In this document: piece by piece, positions 1 through 7,152 of the stretch
Layout: each line of letters begins with the position of its first letter
Position numbering within the stretch: position 1 is the first letter of the stretch
Source of the DNA: an uncultured Collinsella sp.
Lineage (GTDB): Bacteria > Actinomycetota > Coriobacteriia > Coriobacteriales > Coriobacteriaceae
Direction of reading: 5' to 3'
DNA: 47,696 nucleotides
Assembly: GCA_900549085.1 (NCBI GenBank)
Contig: URMO01000007.1
Location: 1 to 47,696 of the forward strand
Translations under genes and position numbers: made by a program
The notes under the pieces: model-generated
Database searches by the model: none
What the model saw: the letters and a program-made list of their open reading frames with translations, nothing else
Told to the model about the DNA's origin: nothing

Positions 1-2
1 AC

Positions 3-35
3 AAAAACGTGCCGCCCCATAAGGGGCGGCACGCA
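3..35 (-). terminator. Intrinsic terminator at left edge
   Basis: A 10-bp perfect GC-rich stem (GTGCCGCCCC / GGGGCGGCAC) with an ATAA loop is followed on the minus strand by a run of five T. It lies downstream of the rubrerythrin gene and most likely ends that transcript, with the long inverted repeat at 82-181 in between. Confidence 0.8.
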
Positions 36-81
36 AACTTCTAATCAGCTTTTCAGTATCGAGCACGCGACGACCCAACGC

Positions 82-181
82 CGGAGCGCGGGGCGGGAGG
101 CCGGATTGCCTTCCCTCAACGCGACCCTGCGGAGCCGTGAGCGGGGAGGGAAGGCAATCCGGCCTCCCGCCCTGCGCTCCG
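82..181. repeat. Long intergenic inverted repeat (36-bp arms)
   Basis: Arms 82-117 and 146-181 are reverse complements at 35 of 36 positions and enclose a 28-nt loop. The right arm ends about 20 bp from the rubrerythrin stop codon. The arms are very GC-rich and the element has no T-tract, so it is not a standard terminator. It resembles in size and style the element at 2794-2936. Confidence 0.85.
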
Positions 182-200
182 CAGCAGCCAGCGCCACGCG

Positions 201-740
201 CTAGTAGTTCACCACCTGCTCCTCAAAGTACGCCTTCGGGTGGTTACAAACCGGGCACACCTCGGGCGCCTCGGCGCCCACATGCAGGTGCCCGCAGTTC
301 AGGCACTTCCATACCTTTACGCCCTCGCGCTCAAACACCTCGCCCGATTCGATGCGCTCGACGAGCTTGTTGTAGCGCTCCTCGTGGGCCTTCTCGACAG
401 CACCGACGCCACGGAACTTTGCGGCAATCTCGGTAAAGCCCTCCTCCTCGGCGGTCTTGGCGAACTCGTCGTACATCGTGGTCCACTCGTAGTTCTCGCC
501 CGCAGCGGCATCACGCAAGTTGTCCAGAGTGTCGGGAACGGCGCCGTCGTGCAGATACTTAAACCACAGCTTGGCGTGCTCGGACTCGTTGCCCGCCGTC
601 TCGGCAAAGATATTCGAGATCTGAACGTAGCCATCCTTCTTGGCCTTGGATGCATAGTAGCGATACTTGGTATGCGCCTGGGACTCACCGGCAAAAGCGG
701 TCTCGAGGTTCTTCTTGGTTTGAGAATTCTCAAAATCCAT
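201..740 (-). CDS. rbr: Rubrerythrin
   Basis: Rubrerythrin is a cytoplasmic non-haem di-iron peroxidase that reduces hydrogen peroxide in anaerobes, taking electrons through its rubredoxin domain. The 179-residue product has the ferritin-like four-helix part with the expected metal ligands (GESQAH near the N-terminus, ETAGNESEH, GENYEW, EKAHEE) and a C-terminal rubredoxin-type zinc/iron knuckle (KCLNCG...CPVCNHP). I chose the ATG at 740 because an AAGGGA ribosome site lies just upstream; a longer reading frame to 761 lacks one. It is followed by the long hairpin at 82-181 and a terminator. The nearby Rrf2-mutY pair suggests an oxidative-stress neighbourhood, though it is not obviously the same transcript. 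Confidence 0.96.
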   Translation of the reverse strand: MDFENSQTKKNLETAFAGESQAHTKYRYYASKAKKDGYVQISNIFAETAGNESEHAKLWFKYLHDGAVPDTLDNLRDAAAGENYEWTTMYDEFAKTAEEEGFTEIAAKFRGVGAVEKAHEERYNKLVERIESGEVFEREGVKVWKCLNCGHLHVGAEAPEVCPVCNHPKAYFEEQVVNY

Positions 741-852
741 AGGTGTACTTCCCTTCAACATGCCGCCCGTAGGATTCGAGCGGCCTTGTCTTTAGGATGC
801 CCTCAAGCCGAGAATTTAAACCTTACAATCCTGTTCTTCAGATTCGGGTTGG

Positions 853-1758
853 CTACACGCTTAGCCAGCGGTCACCCTCCACGCGGCAAAAGCCCTCACG
901 CTCCAAGTCGGCCAAAATGTCTGCAACCAGCTCGTGCTCGACCGGCTCGCGGCCCGCTGCCGCCTCCATTTCGTTGACGCCCGCCACGGCCTCGGCGAGT
1001 GTGATGCCCGCCGGCCGCCCATCGCGCGCCGCCAGCAGCATGCGCACAATATGAGCGCGCTTTTGGCGACGCGAGCCCTCAAACTTGGACTGACGGCTAT
1101 AGCTCGCCGAGCGCCTGGACGGATTGGGCAGCGTCTTTTTAAGATACGCGCCGTAATCCAGCAACGCGTAATACCACGCGCGCGGCGTGTCGGCATCGTC
1201 TTGAGGCACGGCAAAGGGAGCGATCTCATCCGCCGTCGCACCGGGAACCGCCGGACAGGCGGCTTGGATCAGCGGCACCAGCTCGCGATCGGGAACGGCC
1301 GGCACATCGGGAAAGAAATGATGCAGAAAGACCGTGCGCACGTTGGTCTCCAGATACACACCCGGTAGATCGAACGCAAACGACCGGATGCCCTGCGCCG
1401 TCGCCGGGCCAATACCGGGCAGGGCGACCAGGTCGCGCGTCTCACGTGGAAACTCCCCACCCCAGTCTTCCATAACGCACTGAGCGGCTCTATGAAGTGC
1501 CAGGGCGCGGCGATTGTAGCCCATCCCCTGCCACGCATCCAAGACATCGGAAGGCGCGGCCTGGGCAAGCGCCTGCACGGTTGGAAAGCGATCAAGCCAC
1601 GCGGGCATACGCGTCTCCACGCGCGGCACCTGCGTTTGCTGCAGCATAACCTCGGAAAGCCAAATAATGTACGGGTCGCGCGTGCGGCGCCACGGAAGGT
1701 CGCGATAACGCAGGACCCCTTCCGAACGAATCATCGAACGAAAGGGGTCCTGAATCAT
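853..1758 (-). CDS. MutY/EndoIII-like HhH-GPD DNA glycosylase lacking the Fe-S cluster
   Basis: This 301-residue protein belongs to the helix-hairpin-helix GPD glycosylases, closest in layout to the adenine glycosylase MutY, which removes A mispaired with 8-oxoG. Visible are the MutY-type catalytic Glu in SEVMLQQTQ (E36), the hairpin LPGIGPATA (113-121) and the following strand LETNVRTV. Two things are unusual. The catalytic Asp normally in that strand is replaced by Glu137. The four cysteines that bind [4Fe-4S] in MutY are absent: only three scattered Cys occur, and the region carries a basic segment (QSKFEGSRRQKR, about 219-230) instead. The C-terminus looks like a small winged helix, not a NUDIX-like domain. 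It starts 21 nt after the Rrf2 gene with its own AAGGAG site, so the two are co-transcribed. Substrate specificity is inferred. Confidence 0.85.
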   Translation of the reverse strand: MIQDPFRSMIRSEGVLRYRDLPWRRTRDPYIIWLSEVMLQQTQVPRVETRMPAWLDRFPTVQALAQAAPSDVLDAWQGMGYNRRALALHRAAQCVMEDWGGEFPRETRDLVALPGIGPATAQGIRSFAFDLPGVYLETNVRTVFLHHFFPDVPAVPDRELVPLIQAACPAVPGATADEIAPFAVPQDDADTPRAWYYALLDYGAYLKKTLPNPSRRSASYSRQSKFEGSRRQKRAHIVRMLLAARDGRPAGITLAEAVAGVNEMEAAAGREPVEHELVADILADLEREGFCRVEGDRWLSV

Positions 1759-1779
1759 GGCTATGCTCCTTATGCGGCG

Positions 1780-2265
1780 CTATTCCTCCCGGCAAGCGCA
1801 CGCACAGGTGGCGTACTCGGGAAACGCATCGCGGTCGGCGAACTTGGAATCGACAGCCGGGAACTGGCGGTGAGCGACGATGTCGCCCAGCGAAACGGAA
1901 TCGAGGTAGTCGCGCATCAGCGCTTGAGCTCCGGCCCACAGGGGATGATAACAGCACGTGCCCATGCGTGCACAGTCGCCATCGGGCGCGGTGCAATCGT
2001 TCATGACCATGGGGCCCTGAACGGCCTCAACGACCTGGCGGATGGTGACATCGTCGGGGCTGACCTTAAGACGCATGCCGCCATGGACGCCACGCAGGCT
2101 CTCCACAATACCGGCCTGAACCAAACCATGCTGAATCGAACGGGCAAACGAATACGGGACATTGACCTCTTCGGCGGCGGTGCGAACAGAAAGCAGACGC
2201 TCCGGGTCCTCGGCAAGCATCGCGAGCATGCGAAGGGCGTAATCAGTCTTCCTCGATATGTCCAT
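1780..2265 (-). CDS. Rrf2-family transcriptional regulator with Fe-S-type cysteines
   Basis: Rrf2 proteins (IscR, NsrR, CymR, RsrR) are winged-helix repressors or activators that often sense redox state, NO or Fe-S status. The 161-residue product has the family N-terminus (MDISRKTDYALRML) and winged helix (residues 1-80). A cysteine cluster follows (DC-x6-C-x5-CC, about 90-105) in the place where IscR and NsrR bind a cluster. A second cysteine-rich tail (CACAC) sits at the extreme C-terminus and is not a usual family feature. An AAAGGGG site lies 5 nt before the ATG. It is the first gene of a transcript with the mutY-like gene, so it probably controls that gene and itself. The ligand is unknown. 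Confidence 0.92.
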   Translation of the reverse strand: MDISRKTDYALRMLAMLAEDPERLLSVRTAAEEVNVPYSFARSIQHGLVQAGIVESLRGVHGGMRLKVSPDDVTIRQVVEAVQGPMVMNDCTAPDGDCARMGTCCYHPLWAGAQALMRDYLDSVSLGDIVAHRQFPAVDSKFADRDAFPEYATCACACREE

Positions 2266-2424
2266 TTTTCCCCTTTCAAGGAATAGGAACAGCTCGAACG
2301 AGCTCCGGAGCCGAGCTTACGTCGAGACGCCAATGACCGTATGGACGCCCATATAGCAAAACGGGTGCCCACTGAATGCCGTGTTTGAAGCCTCTTGCAT
2401 CAAAAACGGCCCATAGTGCAATTT

Positions 2425-2453
2425 AGTATAACCTAACCCCTTGCTTCGTTGAA
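2425..2453 (-). promoter_or_regulatory. Candidate promoter of the Rrf2-mutY operon
   Basis: On the minus strand a TATACT -10 box (2425-2430) lies 17 nt downstream of a weak -35 (TTCAAC, 2448-2453). It is about 160 nt upstream of the Rrf2 start. The -10 is good; the -35 is poor, as expected for a regulated promoter. Confidence 0.4.
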
Positions 2454-2572
2454 CAGGTGTTGTGCAACAAACGCCTTGTTTGAACACAGGTCTCAAACGG
2501 AGCTTGTCCGGGAATTGGAAGGATTTGGTTTTGGGCAAAAGGGGCCGATGGGATCAAGGTCCTATCAAACGC

Positions 2573-2603
2573 AAAAAGCCACGTCCGAAGACGTGGCTTT
2601 AAT
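2573..2603 (-). terminator. Terminator of tRNA-Asp
   Basis: On the minus strand AAAGCCACGTC, a TTCG tetraloop, then GACGTGGCTTTTT directly follows the tRNA. The 10-11 bp stem with U-run is a textbook intrinsic terminator. Confidence 0.9.
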
Positions 2604-2608
2604 TGCGT

Positions 2609-2686
<78 letters not shown>

Positions 2687-2732
2687 AGGCAGTCGTTCGC
2701 GTTTGTTTCCGCTCGCGTGCGCTGCGGGGATT

Positions 2733-2762
2733 AGTATACACAGAAGTCTGTCCGGCGCGCAA
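2733..2762 (-). promoter_or_regulatory. Candidate tRNA-Asp promoter
   Basis: On the minus strand TTGCGC (2757-2762), an 18-nt spacer and TATACT (2733-2738) lie about 45 nt upstream of the tRNA 5' end. A TG two bases before the -10 gives it extended -10 character. Confidence 0.55.
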
Positions 2763-2793
2763 CAACTTTTTTGAAAAAATTTTTGGGCCATCC

Positions 2794-2936
2794 GGGAGGG
2801 TCTCCGGGGCTGGGGGCGGGGGTTAAGTTTGCTGCTCTACAGTCCTGCGCAAGACGGAAAGCACATTAAGTGCTTTCCTTTGCGTGCGGAACTCGCGACA
2901 AACTTAACCCCCGCCCCCAGCCCCGGAGACCCTCCC
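2794..2936. repeat. 143-bp palindromic element with 38-bp perfect arms and an inner hairpin
   Basis: Arms 2794-2831 and 2899-2936 are perfect reverse complements over 38 bp and are extremely G/C-strand-biased (G-runs in one arm, C-runs in the other). The 67-bp interior holds a second perfect hairpin, GGAAAGCAC (2856-2864) with GTGCTTTCC (2870-2878). The element lies between the tRNA-Asp promoter and the YfcE-type gene and has no coding potential that I trust. The bases from 2937 to about 3050 show no gene either. Confidence 0.9.
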
Positions 2937-3053
2937 TGCCGTCACTTTGTTCGAAGACTTTGTTGCTCGCCGCTTCGCGGCTCGGGATCCCCGTTCTCCT
3001 CGGCGGGGTTGGTCTGATGGATCTTGCTGAACCACCGCCTTTGGCCCAAATGG

Positions 3054-3087
3054 AAACGGGAGATGCGATCTGCATCCCCCGTTTTTT
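3054..3087. terminator. Terminator-like hairpin downstream of the phosphodiesterase gene
   Basis: AAACGGG-AGATGC / GCATC-CCCCGTTTTTT forms a stem just past the stop codon at 3095. The longer T-run is on the plus strand (six T), while the minus strand ends in TTT only. It may be bidirectional, but no plus-strand gene is visible that would need it. Confidence 0.6.
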
Positions 3088-3094
3088 GTTGCAC

Positions 3095-3562
3095 CTACTC
3101 CAAGTCAATAAATTTGGTACTCAGGATCTTGCCGTCCTTGACGAGCATTCTGGCCATGGTGGGGCCTCGGCTGCCTCTGGGATAGCTGGCGCTGCCGGGG
3201 TTGAGGACCAGGCAGTGGCCTACTTGGGCTTCTTTGGTTACGTGGGTGTGACCGTTGATGGCTACGTCTACGGATCCCACGGGCAGGTCTTCACGGTAGT
3301 GGGCTACGGCGAATTTGAGGCCTTCGTAGGTGAAGAGGGCCAGACGGTCTACATCCGGGCCGTAGTCGCGGTAGTAGTCGTTGTTTCCTAGGACCGCTCG
3401 CACGGGAGCGATGGTGCATAGATGCTCGTAATCCATCTCTGAGGTGAGGTCTCCGGCGTGGATGATCAGATCTGCGCCTTTGAGCTCGTCCAGAAGCGCG
3501 GGCGAAAGATAGCCGTGGGTGTCCGAGATGATGTCGATGCGCTTGGCGCTTGCACTGTTCAT
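3095..3562 (-). CDS. YfcE/MJ0936-type metallophosphoesterase
   Basis: This 155-residue protein is a small calcineurin-like phosphoesterase of the YfcE/MJ0936 group, cytoplasmic di-metal enzymes that cleave phosphodiesters of uncertain physiological identity. The metal-binding signature is complete and in order: D-x-H in ISDTHGY, GD in HAGDL, GNND, H in AHY, and GHTH near the C-terminus. The ATG at 3562 has an AAGGG site at proper spacing; the frame extends upstream to 3610 without one. It stands alone between the LytTR regulator gene terminator and the palindromic element, so its partner pathway is unknown. Confidence 0.93.
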   Translation of the reverse strand: MNSASAKRIDIISDTHGYLSPALLDELKGADLIIHAGDLTSEMDYEHLCTIAPVRAVLGNNDYYRDYGPDVDRLALFTYEGLKFAVAHYREDLPVGSVDVAINGHTHVTKEAQVGHCLVLNPGSASYPRGSRGPTMARMLVKDGKILSTKFIDLE

Positions 3563-3599
3563 GGGATCCCTTCTGCAAAACCGATTCGACGTATATACA

Positions 3600-3652
3600 A
3601 AAAGCCCCACGGCTCCGCAGACAATTGGTCTACAGGGCTGCGGGGCCAGTGT
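3600..3652 (-). terminator. Terminator of the glycosyltransferase-LytS-LytTR operon
   Basis: Immediately after the regulator stop codon the minus strand forms a long imperfect stem (GCCCCGCAGCCCTGTAGAC with GTCTGCGGAGCCGTGGGGC) followed by TTTTTG. Confidence 0.8.
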
Positions 3653-3653
3653 G

Positions 3654-4370
3654 CTAGAGGCTCAGGGCCTTCTTGAGCGGCACAACGCGGCGGCGCGAGA
3701 CCGGCACGCGTTCGTCGACGCCCGTAATGCCCAGTTGGATAGCGCCCGAGGGCACCGTCTCGACATCCGTGACGCACGCCAAGTTGACGATATAGCGACG
3801 ATGAACGCGAAAGAAGCCAAAGTCGCAAAGCTTGGCCTCGAACTGCGCCAGCGAAGTCGTCGATAGAAAACGATCATCGACGGTATAGATACAGGAGTAA
3901 TCGTCCTTGGCCATGATGAAGCGAATGTCATCCACGGGGATGAGGACCTTACGGCCGCCCTTTTCCACCGGAATGCGCTCGATGGTGGCTTTGCTGTCCG
4001 TGACGGGCTTGGCGTGCTGCATGACCTTCTCGATCGCGCGATCCAGGCGTGCCTCCTCAACCGGCTTCATTAGGTAATCGACGGCATCAACGTCGAACGC
4101 CTCGACGGCATGATCGCTATACGCGGTCACAAACACAATCGCCGGCGGATTCTTAAGCTTATGCAGTGCTTCGGCAAGCTGCAGACCAGAAGCACCGGGC
4201 ATCGAGATATCGAGAAATACGACATCGACGCGGCTTTCCATCAGCATCTCAATGGCGGAGCGGACGCTCGACGCCTCAGTGATCGTGCCGATCTTGCCCG
4301 TCTGCTCGAGCAAGAAGCGAAGTTCCGAACGGGCCGGGGCCTCATCATCCACAATCATCGCACGCAGCAT
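3654..4370 (-). CDS. LytTR-family response regulator (pair 1)
   Basis: This 238-residue cytoplasmic response regulator has an N-terminal receiver domain with the acidic pocket (VDDE, 7-10), phospho-acceptor D54 in FLDISMPG and the conserved Lys in MKPVEE. A C-terminal LytTR DNA-binding domain follows (about 135-238; FFRVHRRYIVN). LytTR regulators bind pairs of short direct repeats upstream of cell-envelope, virulence or transport genes. The ATG at 4370 is preceded by GAAAGG; an upstream TTG start is less likely. It follows its kinase gene by 72 nt on the same transcript and is closely related to the regulator at 9673-10407. Confidence 0.94.
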   Translation of the reverse strand: MLRAMIVDDEAPARSELRFLLEQTGKIGTITEASSVRSAIEMLMESRVDVVFLDISMPGASGLQLAEALHKLKNPPAIVFVTAYSDHAVEAFDVDAVDYLMKPVEEARLDRAIEKVMQHAKPVTDSKATIERIPVEKGGRKVLIPVDDIRFIMAKDDYSCIYTVDDRFLSTTSLAQFEAKLCDFGFFRVHRRYIVNLACVTDVETVPSGAIQLGITGVDERVPVSRRRVVPLKKALSL

Positions 4371-4442
4371 AGGGATTAAACCTTTCGTCAACAAACTACG
4401 CTGGGCATCCGCCGCTTGGCGTTGAGCCCATAGCCTTTTATT

Positions 4443-5786
4443 TTACTCTTGAATGTCAAAGATGCTCTCTGACAAATCAAGATGCAGGAGCACTTTGGTG
4501 CCCTTGCCCGGCGCCGATTCGACGCGCGTATAAGAGTGCGGTCCATAAAAGCGATGGATGCGCTCAGAAATATTGTGCATGGCCACGCCGGCGCCGCCGC
4601 CTTGCGGGGAACTGGCATCGGGGCGGGCGGAGCGCTCATCAAACAGCCTGGCGGCGGTGCCCTCGTCCATGCCCACGCCGTTGTCGGCCACGGCAATCAG
4701 GATTGCGTCGTCGCCGTCTTGATGGACGGTCACATCGATCTGCAGGGCATCGCCATCGCCCATGCCATGCCGCACGGCGTTCTCGACAATGGGCTGGATT
4801 ACAAAGGCCGGGACCAACGTGTCCTCGACATCCTCGGAGACATCGAAGGTCGCCAGTACGCGGTCCTCGCCAAAGCGCGCCTTCTCAAACGTCAGGTAGC
4901 GCTTGGTCTGGGCAACCTCGCGCGAGACCGGGATAAGCGACCCCGAGTTGTCGAGCGTGGCGCGATAGAACGAGGAGAACTCGCGCAGCAGCTCGCGGGC
5001 ACGCAGCGGGTCGGTACGCGTAAACGACGCGATGGTGTTGAGCGTGTTGAACAGAAAGTGCGGGTTGATCTGCGCCTGCAGGGCACGCACCTCGGCACGG
5101 GCCGTCAGTTCCTTTTGCACCTCGAGCTCGTGGATGGCGAGCTGCGTGGACAGGATCTCGGCAAAACCCGAGGCGAGCGCATACTGGGTACGGTCGACGG
5201 CACGCGGGGTCTTGTAGTAGAACTTGAGCGTGCCGACGGTGCGGTCGCCCACCTTGATGGGCGCGATGATACCGGCGGGAACATGGTTGTGCGAGCCATC
5301 CGAACCCACCACGTCCACCACGCGGTTGAACGACTGCACGATGCCGTGCTCAATGACGTAGCGCGTGGCAAGCGTGTGGATGGGCGAATCGGGCAGCAGC
5401 TTTTCCTCGAACTCGCCCGCGCAGGCCAGCACGTTGCCCTCATCGGTGATGGCAACGGTCATGGCACGCGTCTCGGGCAGGATACGCCGGCACACCAAAA
5501 GCGCTGATTCCTGTGTCAGGCCGCCCTTAATGTCCTCGAGCATGGCCGAGGCAACCGAAAGCGTCTCCTCGGTGTACTGGGAGCGTACCGAATCGGGATT
5601 GAGCGTCAAATAGATAAAGATGCACAGGAAGATGCACAGTAACGCACAGGCGACCACCGTGGCAATCGGCTCAATGCCAGTCGCCAGGGCAAAGATAAAG
5701 TACGCCAACACGCAAACGGCGCAGACAACGGCGATGATGCGAAAGATTGAAATTGAATTATCGCGCTGGGCGCGGCGGTCGATCAT
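4443..5786 (-). CDS. LytS/YehU-type sensor histidine kinase (pair 1)
   Basis: This 447-residue membrane sensor kinase has two predicted N-terminal membrane helices (about 14-36 and 40-62), a GAF-like sensor region (about 80-215), a His_kinase domain with the phospho-accepting His243 in INPHFLFNTL and a GHKL ATPase domain with the N box VENAVRHG. It lacks the five-to-six-helix 5TM-LytS domain of classical LytS, so the signal is probably intracellular or membrane-derived. The start codon overlaps the stop of the glycosyltransferase gene (ATGA), and its GGAGGGGG ribosome site lies inside that gene, which indicates translational coupling. The stimulus is unknown. Confidence 0.93.
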   Translation of the reverse strand: MIDRRAQRDNSISIFRIIAVVCAVCVLAYFIFALATGIEPIATVVACALLCIFLCIFIYLTLNPDSVRSQYTEETLSVASAMLEDIKGGLTQESALLVCRRILPETRAMTVAITDEGNVLACAGEFEEKLLPDSPIHTLATRYVIEHGIVQSFNRVVDVVGSDGSHNHVPAGIIAPIKVGDRTVGTLKFYYKTPRAVDRTQYALASGFAEILSTQLAIHELEVQKELTARAEVRALQAQINPHFLFNTLNTIASFTRTDPLRARELLREFSSFYRATLDNSGSLIPVSREVAQTKRYLTFEKARFGEDRVLATFDVSEDVEDTLVPAFVIQPIVENAVRHGMGDGDALQIDVTVHQDGDDAILIAVADNGVGMDEGTAARLFDERSARPDASSPQGGGAGVAMHNISERIHRFYGPHSYTRVESAPGKGTKVLLHLDLSESIFDIQE

Positions 5787-6970
5787 TCAGCCCCCTCCAG
5801 GATGCTAATCAGTTGTGCGTCGTGCCAAAGTTCGTCCATGATCTTGGGCCAGAAACTCTGAAAACGCAGGTAGCTTGCGGCGTTTTGGCGGGCATAGGTC
5901 TTGGCCTCGTCAATACCATGACGCCAGATGCGCAGATACCCCTCGTGCTCGCGGGTAAACATGCTGCGAACCATGGCAGTCTTGCGCACGCGGTCGTCAA
6001 GCTCGCGCGAGATCCACGGACCCGGATAGGGCATGAGTGATGCGGCCGTAACCGGAATGAGCTCCTTTTGGTGCGCAGCGAACGTCAGCTTGGCCCGCTC
6101 GTAGTACCAACGGTACACGTCCTGCATAAAGCGCGGCGAGCGCTTCTCGGACTCGGGCGGCAGGTGGCGTACGGTCCACTCGTTGTCGAACCACACGTCG
6201 TAGCCAAACATGCGCATGTTAAAGAGATAGTCCAAATCCTCGCCGCGGGTGATAAACGGGTCGAAGGCCACGCGCGTAAAGGCGCGGGCGTGCAGGGCCA
6301 TCAGGCCGCCGCACACGTAATTGGAGCGCGAGATGCGGGTGCCCGAGAGCGCCTTTTTCATCCAGCGATTGAACTCGATGCGCTTGGTCCACCAGCGATG
6401 GCAAATGCCCGCTTTGTCCGTGGGAGCCAGCGGCGACCCGTCGCGATCGTAAAAGTATCCGCTCTTGACCAAAATCGGCAGGCCCTGACGTGTCTGTTGG
6501 CCCAGTGCATAGGTCGCACGCTTCATAAAGTCGGCATCGATGACGGTCTCGTCGTCATCCAAAAACACAACCGCGTCGTGCCCCAGCACCGCCGCGCAGG
6601 CAAGACCCATGTTGCGGATGGCGCCGTAGCCGCGCAGGCTCACGCACTCGCCCGAGCCTTTGGGCGCAATCTGTGCCACGCGGTCGGCAACACGCGAAGC
6701 CTGAGTATTGGTAACGATGGTGACCTTAAGCGTGGGATGCGCATTAACGATTTCGTGCACGCGACGGGATACGTCGGACGTGGCAGAAACCGGACAGACC
6801 ACCAAGAGAATGATGCGCGGAATGTCGCGCACCTGTTCGAGCGAAGTCAGGCAGCGATCGAGTTCCGGGTTGGCGGCATTGAGCGACGTCGAGTGATCGT
6901 AGGTGCCGGGAGCGTTTGCTTGGGTATCATCGCCTGCCCAATATGTTGGGATCACAACCGTGGCGTTCAT
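5783..6970 (-). CDS. Family-2-type glycosyltransferase
   Basis: This 395-residue protein is a GT-A fold glycosyltransferase. It has the N-terminal nucleotide-binding strand (MNATVVIPTYW), an internal AIRNMGLACA segment like the A-R-N-x-G motif of GT2 enzymes and the metal-binding DDD of VVFLDDDETV. A later GEDLDYLFNMRMFGYDVWFDN segment is the usual ED-containing acceptor region. No transmembrane helix is evident, so it probably works at the inner membrane face or in the cytosol. Acceptor and donor are not recognisable. The ATG at 6970 has a strong AAGGAGG site. It overlaps the LytS-type kinase gene by 4 nt, an uncommon partnership: it could glycosylate the envelope feature that the two-component system monitors. 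Confidence 0.85.
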   Translation of the reverse strand: MNATVVIPTYWAGDDTQANAPGTYDHSTSLNAANPELDRCLTSLEQVRDIPRIILLVVCPVSATSDVSRRVHEIVNAHPTLKVTIVTNTQASRVADRVAQIAPKGSGECVSLRGYGAIRNMGLACAAVLGHDAVVFLDDDETVIDADFMKRATYALGQQTRQGLPILVKSGYFYDRDGSPLAPTDKAGICHRWWTKRIEFNRWMKKALSGTRISRSNYVCGGLMALHARAFTRVAFDPFITRGEDLDYLFNMRMFGYDVWFDNEWTVRHLPPESEKRSPRFMQDVYRWYYERAKLTFAAHQKELIPVTAASLMPYPGPWISRELDDRVRKTAMVRSMFTREHEGYLRIWRHGIDEAKTYARQNAASYLRFQSFWPKIMDELWHDAQLISILEGAE

Positions 6971-6992
6971 ACCTTTACCCTCCTTGCAACAC

Positions 6993-7028
6993 AAAAACGG
7001 GGCGCCGCCAAACACAGGCGACGCCCCG
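6993..7028 (-). terminator. Terminator between the UMF1 transporter and glycosyltransferase genes
   Basis: On the minus strand GGGGCGTCGCC / GGCGGCGCCCC (11 bp, one G-T) is followed by GTTTTTG. It most simply ends the transporter transcript, but it sits 124 nt after that stop and only about 20 nt before the next start. A TATGAT box (7045-7050) just upstream means it could equally be an attenuator in the leader of the glycosyltransferase operon. Confidence 0.8.
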
Positions 7029-7152
7029 CGACCTAGCTGATTCCATCATACCCACTTGGGCTAAACATTGTTCGGAAGTCAGAATGATTTATGCGGCTAC
7101 TTCCAAAAGAGTGCTGCGGATAGGCACAATTGCCGTACTGAGCCCAGTTGTC

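Noticed and set aside
240..977. Long plus-strand frame opposite rubrerythrin and the glycosylase
   Set aside because: It is antisense to two well-supported genes, has no ribosome site and no family resemblance; high GC makes such shadow frames common.
2866..3108. Minus-strand frame of 80 codons across the large palindrome
   Set aside because: Half of it is the inverted repeat itself; no start signal. It is more likely repeat sequence than gene.
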